A stretch of 64,000 bases of DNA from Metabacillus sediminilitoris (GCF_009720625.1 NZ_CP046266.1:5127501-5191500), one strand, 5' to 3'; shown: positions 45,138 through 54,648, numbered from the stretch's first letter. Notes: generated by a model from the letters alone, not told the origin. Made by a program: numbers and translations.

Positions 45138-46172
45138 TCATTCCACCCCAAACGAAAAGATGGTTTGCTTTTTATAAGCTTCACCTGCTTGTAATACAAC
45201 AGATGGAAATCCTTCGTTGTGCAATGATGCTGGGGAGGCTTGTGTTTCAAAGCAAACACCTAGATGCTTTCGTGAAGGACCTTCCGCCAATTCAAAGCCT
45301 TTACTCAAATTATTGGATGTATACATTACCATGCCAGGCTGATCTGTTTTGATTGTCAGGACACGCCCGCTCGTTTGTTCTTTTACAATGACCTTTTCAT
45401 TGCTATTCTGATCAAAGAGAAAATAATGATCATACCCATTGTTGGCCAGTTGATTTTGTGGTGAATCAGATTGGATCCCATCCGCTAGCTTTCGACCTTG
45501 GCGAAAATCAAATGGTGAATTTTCAACAGGCAATACTGTTCCTGTTGGGATAAGTGACTTGTCAAGCTCGACATATTGATGACTTTGAATGGTCACATGG
45601 TGATCGTGAATCGTCTCTTTCCCATTTCCACTTAAGTTAAAATAGGAATGGTTTGTCATGGTAAGGGCTGTTGTTTTATCAGATGTAGCAACATAATCGA
45701 CGATTAACTCATTCTGTTGATTTAATGTATAGGTAACTATCGCCTCTACATTCCCAGGATATCCACCCTCTCCATCAACACTGGAATGTGAGAGTTTCAC
45801 ACCAATCGCCCCATCCTTTTGAAAGGGTTCGGCATCCCAAACAACACAATGAAAACCGCTTGCCCCGCCATGGAGATGGTTTCCGCCCTCGTTTGCTTCT
45901 AAAGAATAGGTATTCCCTTCAAGCGAAAAGGAAGCGTTTTGAATTCTTCCTGCCACTCTACCAATGATTGCACCGAAAAAGTTGGGATTAGATTCATAGT
46001 CTTGATCATGTTTATAGCCTAAAACGACATTTTCCAGCTTTCCATTTTTATCAGGAACAATGATTTTGGTCATAATCCCGCCATAGTTTAAAAGATGTAC
46101 TTCCATACCATGATCATTCATTAATTTGTAAAGCTTCCATCTGCCTTTTACTCGTTCCATTTCAATCCACAT
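45138..46172 (-). CDS. galM: Aldose 1-epimerase (mutarotase)
   Basis: 344 residues, the usual GalM length. It interconverts alpha and beta anomers of free sugars. Motifs: LLNYGGIMTKI, GAIIGRVAGRI, NEGGNHLHGG (substrate His), TMTNHSYFNLSG (catalytic His), DHHVTIQSHQY, NPFDFR-like SPFDFRQG, YDHYFLF and the late CFETQ (general base Glu). Last gene of the xylose cluster, 60 bp after the symporter, so it probably supplies the anomer used by XylA. Confidence 0.94.
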   Translation of the reverse strand: MWIEMERVKGRWKLYKLMNDHGMEVHLLNYGGIMTKIIVPDKNGKLENVVLGYKHDQDYESNPNFFGAIIGRVAGRIQNASFSLEGNTYSLEANEGGNHLHGGASGFHCVVWDAEPFQKDGAIGVKLSHSSVDGEGGYPGNVEAIVTYTLNQQNELIVDYVATSDKTTALTMTNHSYFNLSGNGKETIHDHHVTIQSHQYVELDKSLIPTGTVLPVENSPFDFRQGRKLADGIQSDSPQNQLANNGYDHYFLFDQNSNEKVIVKEQTSGRVLTIKTDQPGMVMYTSNNLSKGFELAEGPSRKHLGVCFETQASPASLHNEGFPSVVLQAGEAYKKQTIFSFGVE

Positions 46173-46196
46173 CCGAACACTCTCCCATTACTAAAA

Positions 46197-46222
46197 AGGA
46201 CAGGGTTTGTTTCACCCCGTCC
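46197..46222 (-). terminator. Hairpin between the symporter and galM
   Basis: Stem GGACAGGGT/ACCCCGTCC (one mismatch) with a T-run on the minus side. It may be a leaky terminator that lowers galM expression. Confidence 0.55.
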
Positions 46223-46231
46223 AATTATTGA

Positions 46232-47665
46232 TTATCCGATTTTTTTAGATTGTGTGCTTGTATGACTTTTATCAGCACTCCAAATACTTTCTAATTGCTC
46301 TAGTGTTTTTCCTTTTGTTTCCGGAATCATCTTCCAGACAAATACCATTGATAATACACTCATGACTCCATAAAATCCATATGTCATCGCACCGCTAAAT
46401 TCCATCATCGGCGGATATGTTGATGAAATAAAGAAATTCGCCGCCCATTGCGCTGCAACGGCAATCGCCATCGCTTGCCCTCTGATTTTGTTAGGGAAAA
46501 TTTCAGATAAGAGTACCCAACAAATCGGTCCCCATGACATCATAAAGGAAGCCGTATAAATAATAATAAAGACAAGTGTGGAAACACCGATAATATCAAA
46601 ATAAGCTAAACCGGCTACACCAAACATCCCGATGGCCATCCCAATTGAACCAACCATTAATAATGGTTTACGGCCCCATTTGTCTACAGTAGCAATTGCA
46701 ATAATCGTAAAGACGACATTGATGATCCCCATGACAACCGTTTGTAACATTGAAGCATCCTGTCCTGCTCCCATGCTTTCAAAAATTCGCGGTGCATAAT
46801 ATAAAGCAACATTAATCCCGACAAATTGCTGGAAGACAGAAAGTAAAATCCCGACAATGATGACTATTTTGCCGTAAGAAAGCAATTTACCAGATGATGA
46901 ACTACTAGTTGATAAGGTTTGCTTAATCTCACTAAGCACTTCTTTTGATTTTGTTACAGATCCATTTACCTTTGTTAAAACAGCCAATGCTTTTTGATCG
47001 TTGTTTTTTGATACTAAATAACGAGGTGTTTCCGGTGCAAAAAATAACAAGACCCCGAAAATTAGGGCTGGAATCGCTTCAGAAGCAAACATATATCTCC
47101 AACCAGTATCATTGATCCATTCCGCTGTTTGTCCATTGGCAATTCCCCAGTTTACGAAATAAACAACGAGCATACCTAATATAACAGCGAATTGATACCA
47201 AGAAACTAATCGACCTCTAATTTCAGCTGGAGCCATTTCGCCAATATAAACTGGTGCGATTGCTGACGCCAGACCAACACCGATCCCACCAATAATTCGA
47301 TAAATATTAAACACAATTAGCAGTTCAATACTTGGTTCTCCCGCAGTGAAAAATAAAAATTCTGGAAAACCAGACCCTAATGCTGATATAAAAAATAAGA
47401 CCGCCGCAATAATTAAAGAGTTTCTTCTCCCAAAGTTATTTGAAAAATATCCTGAAATAAATCCACCTATAATACACCCAATTAATGCACTTGAAACAGT
47501 TAACCCATGAACGAATGAACTTAATCCTAAGCTATCCGTTAAGTAAATTTGTAACGATCTCTCTGCCCCCGAAATAACAGCTGTATCGTACCCAAAGAGC
47601 AATCCGCCTAATGTGGCAATGAGTGTAATCGCTATAATATAGAAAGAGTAATTTTTTGTTTTCAT
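46232..47665 (-). CDS. MFS sugar/proton symporter (xylose type)
   Basis: 477 residues, 12 membrane helices. Sugar porter signatures are clear: GGLLFGYDTAVISGA, SGYFSNNFGRRNSL (loop 2-3 RRxx), YRIIGGIGVGLASAIAPVYIGEMAPAEIRG, PETPRYL, QQFVGINVALYYAPRIF, VDKWGRKPLL and the end PETKGKTLEQLE (each within family order). Position in the xyl cluster implies D-xylose import, like XylE/XylT/AraE. It has its own cre-like site 38-51 bp upstream. Confidence 0.93.
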   Translation of the reverse strand: MKTKNYSFYIIAITLIATLGGLLFGYDTAVISGAERSLQIYLTDSLGLSSFVHGLTVSSALIGCIIGGFISGYFSNNFGRRNSLIIAAVLFFISALGSGFPEFLFFTAGEPSIELLIVFNIYRIIGGIGVGLASAIAPVYIGEMAPAEIRGRLVSWYQFAVILGMLVVYFVNWGIANGQTAEWINDTGWRYMFASEAIPALIFGVLLFFAPETPRYLVSKNNDQKALAVLTKVNGSVTKSKEVLSEIKQTLSTSSSSSGKLLSYGKIVIIVGILLSVFQQFVGINVALYYAPRIFESMGAGQDASMLQTVVMGIINVVFTIIAIATVDKWGRKPLLMVGSIGMAIGMFGVAGLAYFDIIGVSTLVFIIIYTASFMMSWGPICWVLLSEIFPNKIRGQAMAIAVAAQWAANFFISSTYPPMMEFSGAMTYGFYGVMSVLSMVFVWKMIPETKGKTLEQLESIWSADKSHTSTQSKKIG

Positions 47666-47702
47666 AAATTATGTGTCCCTCCCTTGATGAAAAAGCAATC
47701 CA

Positions 47703-47716
47703 GTAAAGCGCTTTCC
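47703..47716. promoter_or_regulatory. cre-like CcpA site upstream of the symporter
   Basis: GTAAAGCGCTTTCC, 11 of 14 positions of the cre consensus TGWAANCGNTNWCA including the central palindrome AAGCGCTT. It is 38 bp upstream of the start codon, where binding would block transcription. Confidence 0.6.
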
Positions 47717-47876
47717 TTTCTATGATTAGTCGTTACAGATGTCCTTTACAGCACCCACATCATTACTTCTTTGACGTGGAGTACTGTAAAAGAAGGACCG
47801 GAAAGAAAAAATTGGTCTCGACAATCCGTTTAAATACCTCTTAAACATCTATGAAAGACAAGCATCATGATTAACC

Positions 47877-48045
47877 TTGCAACTTTCTTAGATAATTTTG
47901 CAACTCTTAATACGAATCTTGCAATTTTCACTTTTATTTTTGCAACTCTTAAGGTGAATCTTGCAACTTTCACTATTAATTTTGCAACTCTTAAGGTGAA
48001 TCTTGCAACTTTCACTATTAATTTTGCAACTCTACCTTTTGACCG
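47877..48045 (-). repeat. 21-bp-period TTGCAA array, inverted orientation
   Basis: TTGCAA at 47877, 47898, 47919, 47940, 47961, 47982, 48003 and 48024: eight copies, all exactly 21 bp apart, with a 42-bp higher-order repeat (ACTCTTAAGGTGAATC / ACTTTCACTATTAATT). On the minus strand the consensus is AAGTTGCAAGATT, as in the arrays at 32643 and 54695. It begins 8 bp after the xylB stop. Confidence 0.93.
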
Positions 48046-48052
48046 CAATCAT

Positions 48053-49552
48053 TCAATTTCGATATTCCATTAAACGTTTGTTTAATCCAGTAGTTGCCGG
48101 ATAAATATCTTTGTAGATTTCATATAGCCCTCTATATGATTCAACATGTTCTTGAATTGGTTCATACACTTTTTCTTCTCGCAAAAATTCCTTTGCACAA
48201 TCCTGTAAGGATGCAAACCAGCCGCAGCCATATGCAGCTAACATGGCCGCCCCCATTCCAGGACCTTGCTCACTTGATAGCTTAACAATTTTTGCATTAA
48301 ATATATCAGCCTGCATTTGGAGCCACGCTTCATTTTTAGCTCCGCCGCCAATGGAAATAACAGTATCAATGTTTTTGCCATTTTCACGGAAAATCTCGAC
48401 TGAATCATTCAGTGAAAACGTAATCCCTTCCAAAACAGCTCGGGCAAAGTGTTCCAGCTGATGGGAGCCATCCATTCCGATAAAGCTTCCACGTATTTCG
48501 GCATCAACATGCGGCGTTCTTTCACCTACGATATAAGGTGTAAATAACAATCCATTTGCCCCGATTGGAACCGATCCCACATTTGCTAAGAGATTTTCAA
48601 ACGATTCTTCTTTCGCAAAAACATCTTTAAACCATGTGAGACTATAACCTGCTGCTAATGTAACACCCATCGTATAGTAGACATCGGGTGCACTATGATT
48701 AAAATAATGAACTTTCCCTTGAAAATCCTTCGTCCCGTTTTCTTCATATGAAAGAACAACGCCGGACGTTCCTATGCTGCATAGCGTTTTTCCATCTTCT
48801 AAAATGCCTGCGCCAATTGCCCCGCATGCATTATCTGCTCCGCCTGCAAACACGCGAACGGACTCAGAAAGACCCGTTCTCTTTGCGATTTCAGGAGAAA
48901 TTGTCCCCACCTCATCATGTGAATGAACTAATGGCGGGCAAAGATGATGATCAATCTCTAACAGCTCACATATTTCGTTACTCCACTCCTGCTTGCGAAC
49001 ATCTAAAAGAAGCGTTCCAGCCGCATCAGAGTATTCCATATGCAGGCTGCCTGTCAGCTTATAGCGTACATAATCCTTAGGAAGAACAAACACTTTCGCT
49101 TTTTCGAAAACCTCAGGCTCGTTTTCCTTTACCCATAAAATTTTCGGCAGCGTAAAGCCTTCTAATGCTGGGTTCTTTGTAATATCAAGCAAGCGTTTCT
49201 CGCCAACGATCTCATAAATACGTTTACATTGTTCCGTTGTTCTCGTATCATTCCAAAGAATAGCATTCCGTAAAACATCATTCTTTTCATCTAGCAAGAC
49301 AAGACCATGCATTTGTCCAGAAAAACTAATTCCTTCAATATCTTCAGGATTTCCGTTAAAGTCCTTGAGAAGATCAGACAGTCCAGAAACTGTCTGATCT
49401 ACCCAAGCTTGCGGGTCTTGTTCACTATATCCTGTTTTTTCTTGAATTAAGGGATAGGCTTTTGATAGCTCCTGTACAACATCACCATGTTGATTGACAA
49501 GCAGAATCTTAACTGCACTTGTCCCTAAATCAATACCAATGACATATTTCAT
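48053..49552 (-). CDS. xylB: Xylulokinase
   Basis: 499 residues, FGGY kinase family; phosphorylates D-xylulose to xylulose-5-phosphate. Motifs: IGIDLGTSAVK (phosphate 1), ISFSGQMHGLVLLD (the xylulokinase M-H motif), ILWNDTRT, SDAAGTLLLD, GGADNACGAIGAG, IGTSGVV, and the FGGY signature region with ISIGGGAKNEAWLQMQAD. Starts 19 bp after xylA, same operon. Confidence 0.97.
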   Translation of the reverse strand: MKYVIGIDLGTSAVKILLVNQHGDVVQELSKAYPLIQEKTGYSEQDPQAWVDQTVSGLSDLLKDFNGNPEDIEGISFSGQMHGLVLLDEKNDVLRNAILWNDTRTTEQCKRIYEIVGEKRLLDITKNPALEGFTLPKILWVKENEPEVFEKAKVFVLPKDYVRYKLTGSLHMEYSDAAGTLLLDVRKQEWSNEICELLEIDHHLCPPLVHSHDEVGTISPEIAKRTGLSESVRVFAGGADNACGAIGAGILEDGKTLCSIGTSGVVLSYEENGTKDFQGKVHYFNHSAPDVYYTMGVTLAAGYSLTWFKDVFAKEESFENLLANVGSVPIGANGLLFTPYIVGERTPHVDAEIRGSFIGMDGSHQLEHFARAVLEGITFSLNDSVEIFRENGKNIDTVISIGGGAKNEAWLQMQADIFNAKIVKLSSEQGPGMGAAMLAAYGCGWFASLQDCAKEFLREEKVYEPIQEHVESYRGLYEIYKDIYPATTGLNKRLMEYRN

Positions 49553-49571
49553 TTTAACACCCGCCTACTTT

Positions 49572-50897
49572 TTATTCTCCAGCGTAAAACGTTAGCAAAT
49601 ATTGGTTGATTTTCGCTTTGATTCTTTCTAATTTACCAGACTCTAATTTAATCTCTGATAAGCCTAATGCATGATCTTCTAATTTTTTAAGGTCCGTATT
49701 TCCTTGAACAATATCAAGGCCAATGCCTTCTGTGAATGTTTTATAGCGATCTTGAACAACACCGTCTAATACGTTATCATCAATTAATTTTTGCGCAATT
49801 TTTAACCCTACTGCAAAGCTATCCATACCTGCGATATGTGCATGGAATAAATCTTCCGGCTCAAATGAACCTCTGCGAACCTTCGCATCGAAGTTTAATC
49901 CGCCGCTGCCTAAACCGCCATTTTTAATAATCTCATACATTGCAAGTGTTGTAGAGTATAAGTCTGTTGGGAACTCATCCGTATCCCAGCCTAATAAAGG
50001 ATGACCTTGGTTTGCATCAACAGAACCTAACATACCATGGATACGTGCATAGCGAAGTTCATGCTCAAATGTATGACCAGCTAATGTCGCATGGTTTGCT
50101 TCAATATTAAACTTGAAATGATTTTGCAGATCGTAATTTTGTAAGAAAGCGTACCCGCTTGCAACATCAAAATCATATTGGTGTGAAGTAGGCTCTTTTG
50201 GTTTAGGTTCAATTAAGAATTGTGCATCAAAACCGATTTCTTTTGCATAATCAACAGCTAGATGGAATAAACGAGCAAGATTATCCATTTCTAGTTTCAT
50301 ATCTGTATTAAGTAATGTTTCATATCCTTCACGGCCGCCCCAGAATACATAGTTTTCTGCACCAAGCTCTTTACCGATTTCCAGCCCCTTTTTCACTTTT
50401 GCTGCAGAGTAAGCAAACACATCTGCATGGTTAGAAGAAGCAGCACCATGTACGAAACGCGGATGCGAAAAGTTATTTGCCGTATTCCAAAGTAATTTCG
50501 TCTTGCTGTCTTTCATGTAATCTTTCAACATCGCAACAATGATATCTAAATTCTTATATGTTTCTCTTAAATTACTTCCTTCTGGTGCAATATCAGCATC
50601 ATGGAAACAGTAATAAGGAACACCAAGCTTCTCAAAGAATTCAAACGCTGCTTCAACTCGAGCCTTCGCTAAGTCTAAGCCGCTAAATTTATCCCATGGA
50701 CGATCAGCCGTTCCAGCACCAAATGGATCTGATAAATCAGCAGTAAATGTATGCCAGTATGCTACACCAAAACGTAAATATTCTTCCATTGTTTTATCGC
50801 CAATTTTTTCGCTTGGATTGTAAAATTTAAACGCAAGTGGATTTGTAGATTTTGCTCCCTCAAAATTGATTTTATTAATAGTAGAAAAGTATGTCAT
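49572..50897 (-). CDS. xylA: Xylose isomerase
   Basis: 441 residues, the class II length. Converts D-xylose to D-xylulose. The signatures [10 protein letters not shown] and [17 protein letters not shown] are present, with the catalytic His in [13 protein letters not shown] and metal ligands in [35 protein letters not shown] and FDAKVRRGS. First gene of the operon, AGGAGG upstream, transcribed from the promoter at 50986-51015 under XylR and CcpA. Confidence 0.98.
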   Translation of the reverse strand: MTYFSTINKINFEGAKSTNPLAFKFYNPSEKIGDKTMEEYLRFGVAYWHTFTADLSDPFGAGTADRPWDKFSGLDLAKARVEAAFEFFEKLGVPYYCFHDADIAPEGSNLRETYKNLDIIVAMLKDYMKDSKTKLLWNTANNFSHPRFVHGAASSNHADVFAYSAAKVKKGLEIGKELGAENYVFWGGREGYETLLNTDMKLEMDNLARLFHLAVDYAKEIGFDAQFLIEPKPKEPTSHQYDFDVASGYAFLQNYDLQNHFKFNIEANHATLAGHTFEHELRYARIHGMLGSVDANQGHPLLGWDTDEFPTDLYSTTLAMYEIIKNGGLGSGGLNFDAKVRRGSFEPEDLFHAHIAGMDSFAVGLKIAQKLIDDNVLDGVVQDRYKTFTEGIGLDIVQGNTDLKKLEDHALGLSEIKLESGKLERIKAKINQYLLTFYAGE

Positions 50898-50962
50898 AGC
50901 TCATTTCCTCCTAGAAAGTGTTTTGTTTATCGTTTTATCGATTACTTATTTTGAATGACATT

Positions 50963-50987
50963 AACTTTGTTTAATGTTTAAACTAAG
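50963..50987. promoter_or_regulatory. XylR operator
   Basis: Imperfect palindrome with half-sites AACTTTGTTTA and TTAGTTTAAAC (opposite strands), the XylR-box type of Bacillus. It overlaps the -10 end and start of the xylA promoter, so bound XylR would block xylAB. Confidence 0.75.
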
Positions 50988-51015
50988 TTTACTCCCGTCG
51001 TGTAAACGTTGTCAA
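50986..51015 (-). promoter_or_regulatory. xylA promoter (sigma-A type)
   Basis: On the minus strand a perfect -35 TTGACA (51015-51010), 18 bp, and TAAACT (50991-50986) as the -10. The -35 lies inside the cre site. Confidence 0.65.
51001..51014. promoter_or_regulatory. Perfect cre (CcpA) site
   Basis: TGTAAACGTTGTCA matches all 14 positions of TGWAANCGNTNWCA. It overlaps the xylA -35 region, so CcpA-HPr-Ser-P would block polymerase: carbon catabolite repression. Confidence 0.88.
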
Positions 51016-51210
51016 TATTTTTCTTAAAAAAATTCATAAAAACCACTTAAAAAGAGATGGTTTTTTCTAAATCAACATGATAATTATTCAGGAAAGGCTG
51101 AAAATTACTACACATTGTATTAGCGATTAAACAAACTTTATGCATTTCCTACTGTGATAAACCAAGTGTTTATGTTACTATGAAAAAAAGAAATCTTATA
51201 AGGAGGAAAA

Positions 51211-52395
51211 ATGAAAACGTTACAGACCGGCGATCAGAATCTTGTCAAACAAATCAATAAGTCCATCGTCTTTACGTATATCGGAAAAAACGGCCCTGTA
51301 TCACGCGCCCAAATTTCGAAGGACACAGGCTTAAACAAAGCAACAGTATCGACGATGGTTTCAGAACTAATCACCGATTCCTTCGTTTACGAAATTGGAG
51401 CCGGACAGTCCAGCGGCGGGCGAAAACCAGTATTGCTTTATTTTAATAATTTAGCTGGCTATTCGATTGGAATTGACTTAGGTGTAAATTATCTACTAGG
51501 CGTATTAACAGATTTAAGCGGGAATATCATTGAGGAAATGAACATCCCTCTGAAAGAAACTGATTTTGAATATGTCATGAATGAGATATGTTCAATCATC
51601 GAAGCACTTATCAAGTCCGTGCCGGAAAGTCCTTATGGAATAGTAGGAATCGGCATCGGTGTGCCTGGAATGATCGATAGGGATGAAAACATACTCTTTG
51701 CTCCAAATCTAAAATGGCGCCAAATTGACCTAAAACAAATCATCGAAAATAAGTTCAACATTCCAACAAAGGTTGAAAATGAAGCAAATACTGGCTGTTA
51801 TGGCGAGCAACTATACGGAGCTGGGAAAAACATCGCCAATTTAATTTATCTAAGCATCGGAATCGGGATTGGCGGCGGGATCATTATCAATAACACCCTC
51901 TACACCGGCACATCAGGTATTTCAGGAGAAATGGGTCATCTTACAATCGAATCTAATGGAAAAAAATGTCCGTGCGGAAATAGCGGCTGCTGGGAATTGT
52001 ACGCATCTGAAAGTGCTTTATTAGAAGAAAGCAAATTAGCGGGTTCTATAGATGGAGACATTTCGATTGACACCATCCTGAATGAAGCAAGAAAAGGCAA
52101 CCGAAAAGTTCTGCAATTATTAAATAATATTGGTGAACATATTGGAATTGGATTGACCAATATCATCAATACATTTAACCCTGAAATGATCATCATCGGA
52201 AACCGCATGGCTCTTTTAGAAAACTGGATCACAAATCCAATCAATCGGATCTTAACCGAGCGTCTGTCCACTTACCATAGAAGCAACACAAACATTCGCT
52301 TTTCTTCCTTAGGCACATACTCTAGTGCCCTTGGTGCCTCATCGTTTTCGATTGCAAAGTTTCTTAGTGACCAAAAGTTGGTCGTAAAATCATAA
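51211..52395 (+). CDS. xylR: Xylose operon repressor, ROK family
   Basis: 394 residues. N-terminal winged helix (about 12-70): INKSIVFTYIGKNGPVSRAQ, then ISKDTGLNKATVSTMVSEL as the recognition helix. The ROK sugar-binding domain follows, with GIDLGVNYLLGVLTD, EANTGCYGE, YLSIGIGIGGGIIINN and the ROK zinc motif GHLTIESNGKKCPCGNSGCWE. D-xylose releases it from the operator. Divergent from xylAB with the operator between. Confidence 0.96.
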   Translation: MKTLQTGDQNLVKQINKSIVFTYIGKNGPVSRAQISKDTGLNKATVSTMVSELITDSFVYEIGAGQSSGGRKPVLLYFNNLAGYSIGIDLGVNYLLGVLTDLSGNIIEEMNIPLKETDFEYVMNEICSIIEALIKSVPESPYGIVGIGIGVPGMIDRDENILFAPNLKWRQIDLKQIIENKFNIPTKVENEANTGCYGEQLYGAGKNIANLIYLSIGIGIGGGIIINNTLYTGTSGISGEMGHLTIESNGKKCPCGNSGCWELYASESALLEESKLAGSIDGDISIDTILNEARKGNRKVLQLLNNIGEHIGIGLTNIINTFNPEMIIIGNRMALLENWITNPINRILTERLSTYHRSNTNIRFSSLGTYSSALGASSFSIAKFLSDQKLVVKS

Positions 52396-52650
52396 AAGAA
52401 TAACTAGTGTCATTCGGTTTGTAACCGGGGACACTGGTTTATCTATACCCTTTATAGAGAGGAATCTACACTATTCCTTAACAGATATCTGTCATACACC
52501 AGCAATGGTTGTTATATTAATAGGATGAGACAGGCAGTACGCTGCCATTTAGTTGGGTATCCAGCACGGATCTGTGTATTCATTTTCAATAAACATTATT
52601 TTGTTAGCACTTTCTACACTTAGTCTTCTGATCTATCAAACTAACATATA

Positions 52651-53212
52651 AACGAAGGAAATCATTGATGACGCGATCGATCATGGCGGATTAATCGTTG
52701 TCGGTTCACATGTCCAAAAAACAACAGAACAATTAAGAACGCTTTACCCATTACCAGGACTTCACTTTATCGAATTCGATTGTCACCTTGTCCTAAATCA
52801 AAAAGCTTTCAGCACTGAAGTAACCCGCGTTCGCCACGAAGCAGAAAATAAAGTCTCACAAGGAATCACAACCGTCATTTACACCAAAAGAGAACGTTTA
52901 GATTTAGGCGAAAACATGGAAGAAGAAGAGCTTAAGCTTTCCGTAAAAATTTCCGATACTGTCACAAGCATTGTACGGGATTTTGCAATCAGGCCTCGTT
53001 ACCTCATTGCAAAGGGCGGAATCACATCAAGTGATATCGGTACAAAAGGCTTAGGAGTCAAACGCGCAATCGTTGCTGGTCAAATTGCCCCAGGCGTTCC
53101 TGTCTGGAAAACATCGGCTGAAAGTAAATTTCCTTTTATCCCTTATATTATCTTTCCGGGAAATGTTGGCACGGTTGATACTTTAAAGGATGTTGTGCTG
53201 CGATTGGAGTAG
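52651..53212 (+). pseudogene. 5'-truncated DUF1537 (four-carbon acid sugar kinase-like) gene
   Basis: The open frame begins after a TAA at 52648 without a start codon and reads the C-terminal half of a DUF1537 kinase: GGLIVVGSHVQKTTEQL, TTVIYTKRER, RPRYLIAKGGITSSDIGTKG and the end PFIPYIIFPGNVGTVDTL. The N-terminal domain is missing and nothing upstream supplies it. This family phosphorylates acid sugars such as D-threonate or L-erythronate. The remnant is followed by an intact terminator. Confidence 0.8.
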
Positions 53213-53244
53213 TAAGAAATAATATAGCCAAATAATCTAGATAA

Positions 53245-53285
53245 AAAAAGTCGATTCCCTTTACGATAAGGATTCGACTTTTTTA
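53245..53285 (+). terminator. Terminator after the DUF1537 remnant
   Basis: Stem AAGTCGATTCC/GGATTCGACTT (one mismatch) with a 10-nt loop and a T-run; A-rich on the 5' side so it can act in both directions. Confidence 0.75.
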
Positions 53286-53328
53286 TGATCCAGTCTAGAA
53301 ATTATATATTTGGTCAACGCTTCATTAC

Positions 53329-53357
53329 ATAAAAAAAGCATCTATACTGATGCTTTC
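53329..53357 (-). terminator. Terminator overlapping the stop of the 56-aa gene
   Basis: Stem AAAGCATC/GATGCTTT with the stop codon in the loop, followed on the minus strand by seven T. Confidence 0.75.
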
Positions 53358-53512
53358 AATGATCTTAACTGATCTTCTTTCTTTTTGTGATAATCGAGTT
53401 TATTTCTTAATTTAGCTTTTAAGTTACGATCAAGGCAACTTTCAAGCAGCTCCTGATGGTAATTCCTTCTGATATGATGCCAAACATATAGTATCTTAGA
53501 TATCAACGACAT
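53342..53512 (-). CDS. 56-aa basic hypothetical protein
   Basis: MSLISKILYVWHHIRRNYHQ, then ELLESCLDRNLKAKLRNKLD and a Lys-rich end. AGGAGG lies 8 nt before the ATG at 53512 and a terminator overlaps the stop. Helical and basic, with no known family; the layout is that of a real small gene. Confidence 0.6.
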   Translation of the reverse strand: MSLISKILYVWHHIRRNYHQELLESCLDRNLKAKLRNKLDYHKKKEDQLRSLKASV

Positions 53513-53894
53513 TAAAACCGCCTCCTATCTTTGATTGCTATATTATTCGAAAATGAAAACGCAGTCATGGGTGTCGTTACTAATTTTTACCCCAAAAAAT
53601 TATTTTTCAACCCACTTTTTTTGCCAATCATACAGGGAAAACCATTTTTTATTACATGCCCTTTTCGCGTGGTTTACACCAGAGGGCGGAAAAATGAACT
53701 TGGTTCAATAAATGGATGTGAGATGTGGTTCAATAGAAGAATAGTAGATTTAATGATATTGGGAAATGGTTCAATAAAGAGGTACTCTTTCAACAAACAT
53801 TTAATTAAAGGCACGAAATTTTCAGGCCATGCCATACAAAATTTGTATTATACTTTTCTTGTATGAATCCTTTCTAAAAAGGTGGAACCTTTGT
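53513..53894. other. Intergenic stretch with weak GGTTCAATA repeats
   Basis: GGTTCAATA occurs at 53702, 53727 and 53768 (spacing 25 and 41 bp), less regular than the other arrays. A 111-codon frame here has no ribosome site or family motif. Confidence 0.4.
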
Positions 53895-54644
53895 ATGGTA
53901 TATATCATTAAATTTATTTATAGCTTTTTCACACCGCCTGGTATTTTCCCAACGGCACTTTTTATCCTTAGTTACTTTACATTTAAACGAAATAAGCTTC
54001 TTTTTAAGTGGATCCTTTCCATTGCCATTGTCAATTATCTATACGTGATCCCGATCACAGGCCAGCTGTTGCTTCTCCCACTTGAACAGAAATATAGTGT
54101 GCCGAAAAATTTAGATGGAGATGTTCTTGTGATGCTTGGGGGTGGGGCTACTCATGATACTCATGATCTAAACGGGAAAGGACATTTATCTGGTGCTGCA
54201 TCTAGTCGATTGATCTCAACTGTTCAACTATACAATGAGACGAAGCTTCCGATCATCGTATCTGGAGGACAGGTTTTCCAAGATAGCGGGAATGAGGCGG
54301 AAATTGCGAAACGGTTGCTTGTCAGTTTAGGTGTTAACCCCAACGATATTTATATGGAAGATCGCAGTTTAAATACAGAACAGAATGCGAAGTTCACTGC
54401 CGAATTACTAGAAAAGCATCAATTTGAAAAACCTATTTTAATTACATCTGCCTTTCATATGCAACGTGCTGTTCAACATTTTGAGAATGAAGGCGTTGCT
54501 GTAGAAGCTTATCCAACGGGATACTTGGTTAGTAAAAAGATTGACTTATATCCTCTTCAATTTGCACCATCGAATCAGAGTAATGGAGCTATTGCGGTAA
54601 AAGAATATATTGGTTTAATCGAAGCATCGTTTTTGAGGAAATAG
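53895..54644 (+). CDS. YdcF/ElyC (DUF218)-family membrane protein
   Basis: 249 residues from the ATG at 53895 (AAAGGTGG about 9 nt upstream). Two N-terminal membrane helices (about 2-50), then the DUF218 domain: GDVLVMLGGGATHD, SSRLISTVQLYNETKLPIIVSGG (split by a turn), EAEIAKRLLVSLGV, DRSLNTEQNAKFTAELL and LITSAFHMQRAVQHFE, all in order. The family is linked to cell-envelope glycan steps (ElyC, SanA); chemistry not settled. Confidence 0.9.
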   Translation: MVYIIKFIYSFFTPPGIFPTALFILSYFTFKRNKLLFKWILSIAIVNYLYVIPITGQLLLLPLEQKYSVPKNLDGDVLVMLGGGATHDTHDLNGKGHLSGAASSRLISTVQLYNETKLPIIVSGGQVFQDSGNEAEIAKRLLVSLGVNPNDIYMEDRSLNTEQNAKFTAELLEKHQFEKPILITSAFHMQRAVQHFENEGVAVEAYPTGYLVSKKIDLYPLQFAPSNQSNGAIAVKEYIGLIEASFLRK

Positions 54645-54648
54645 AGAA

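Noticed and set aside
47830..48048. A 72-codon minus-strand frame of heptads over the TTGCAA array
   Set aside because: It arises because 21 bp is seven codons; both strands are open, there is no ribosome site, and the other TTGCAA arrays use another frame.
53702..53776. GGTTCAATA repeats as another phased array
   Set aside because: Only three copies with spacing 25 and 41 bp; not strict enough to join the 21-bp families.
53531..53866. A 111-codon plus-strand frame
   Set aside because: No ribosome site, no motif, odd composition, and it covers weak GGTTCAATA repeats.
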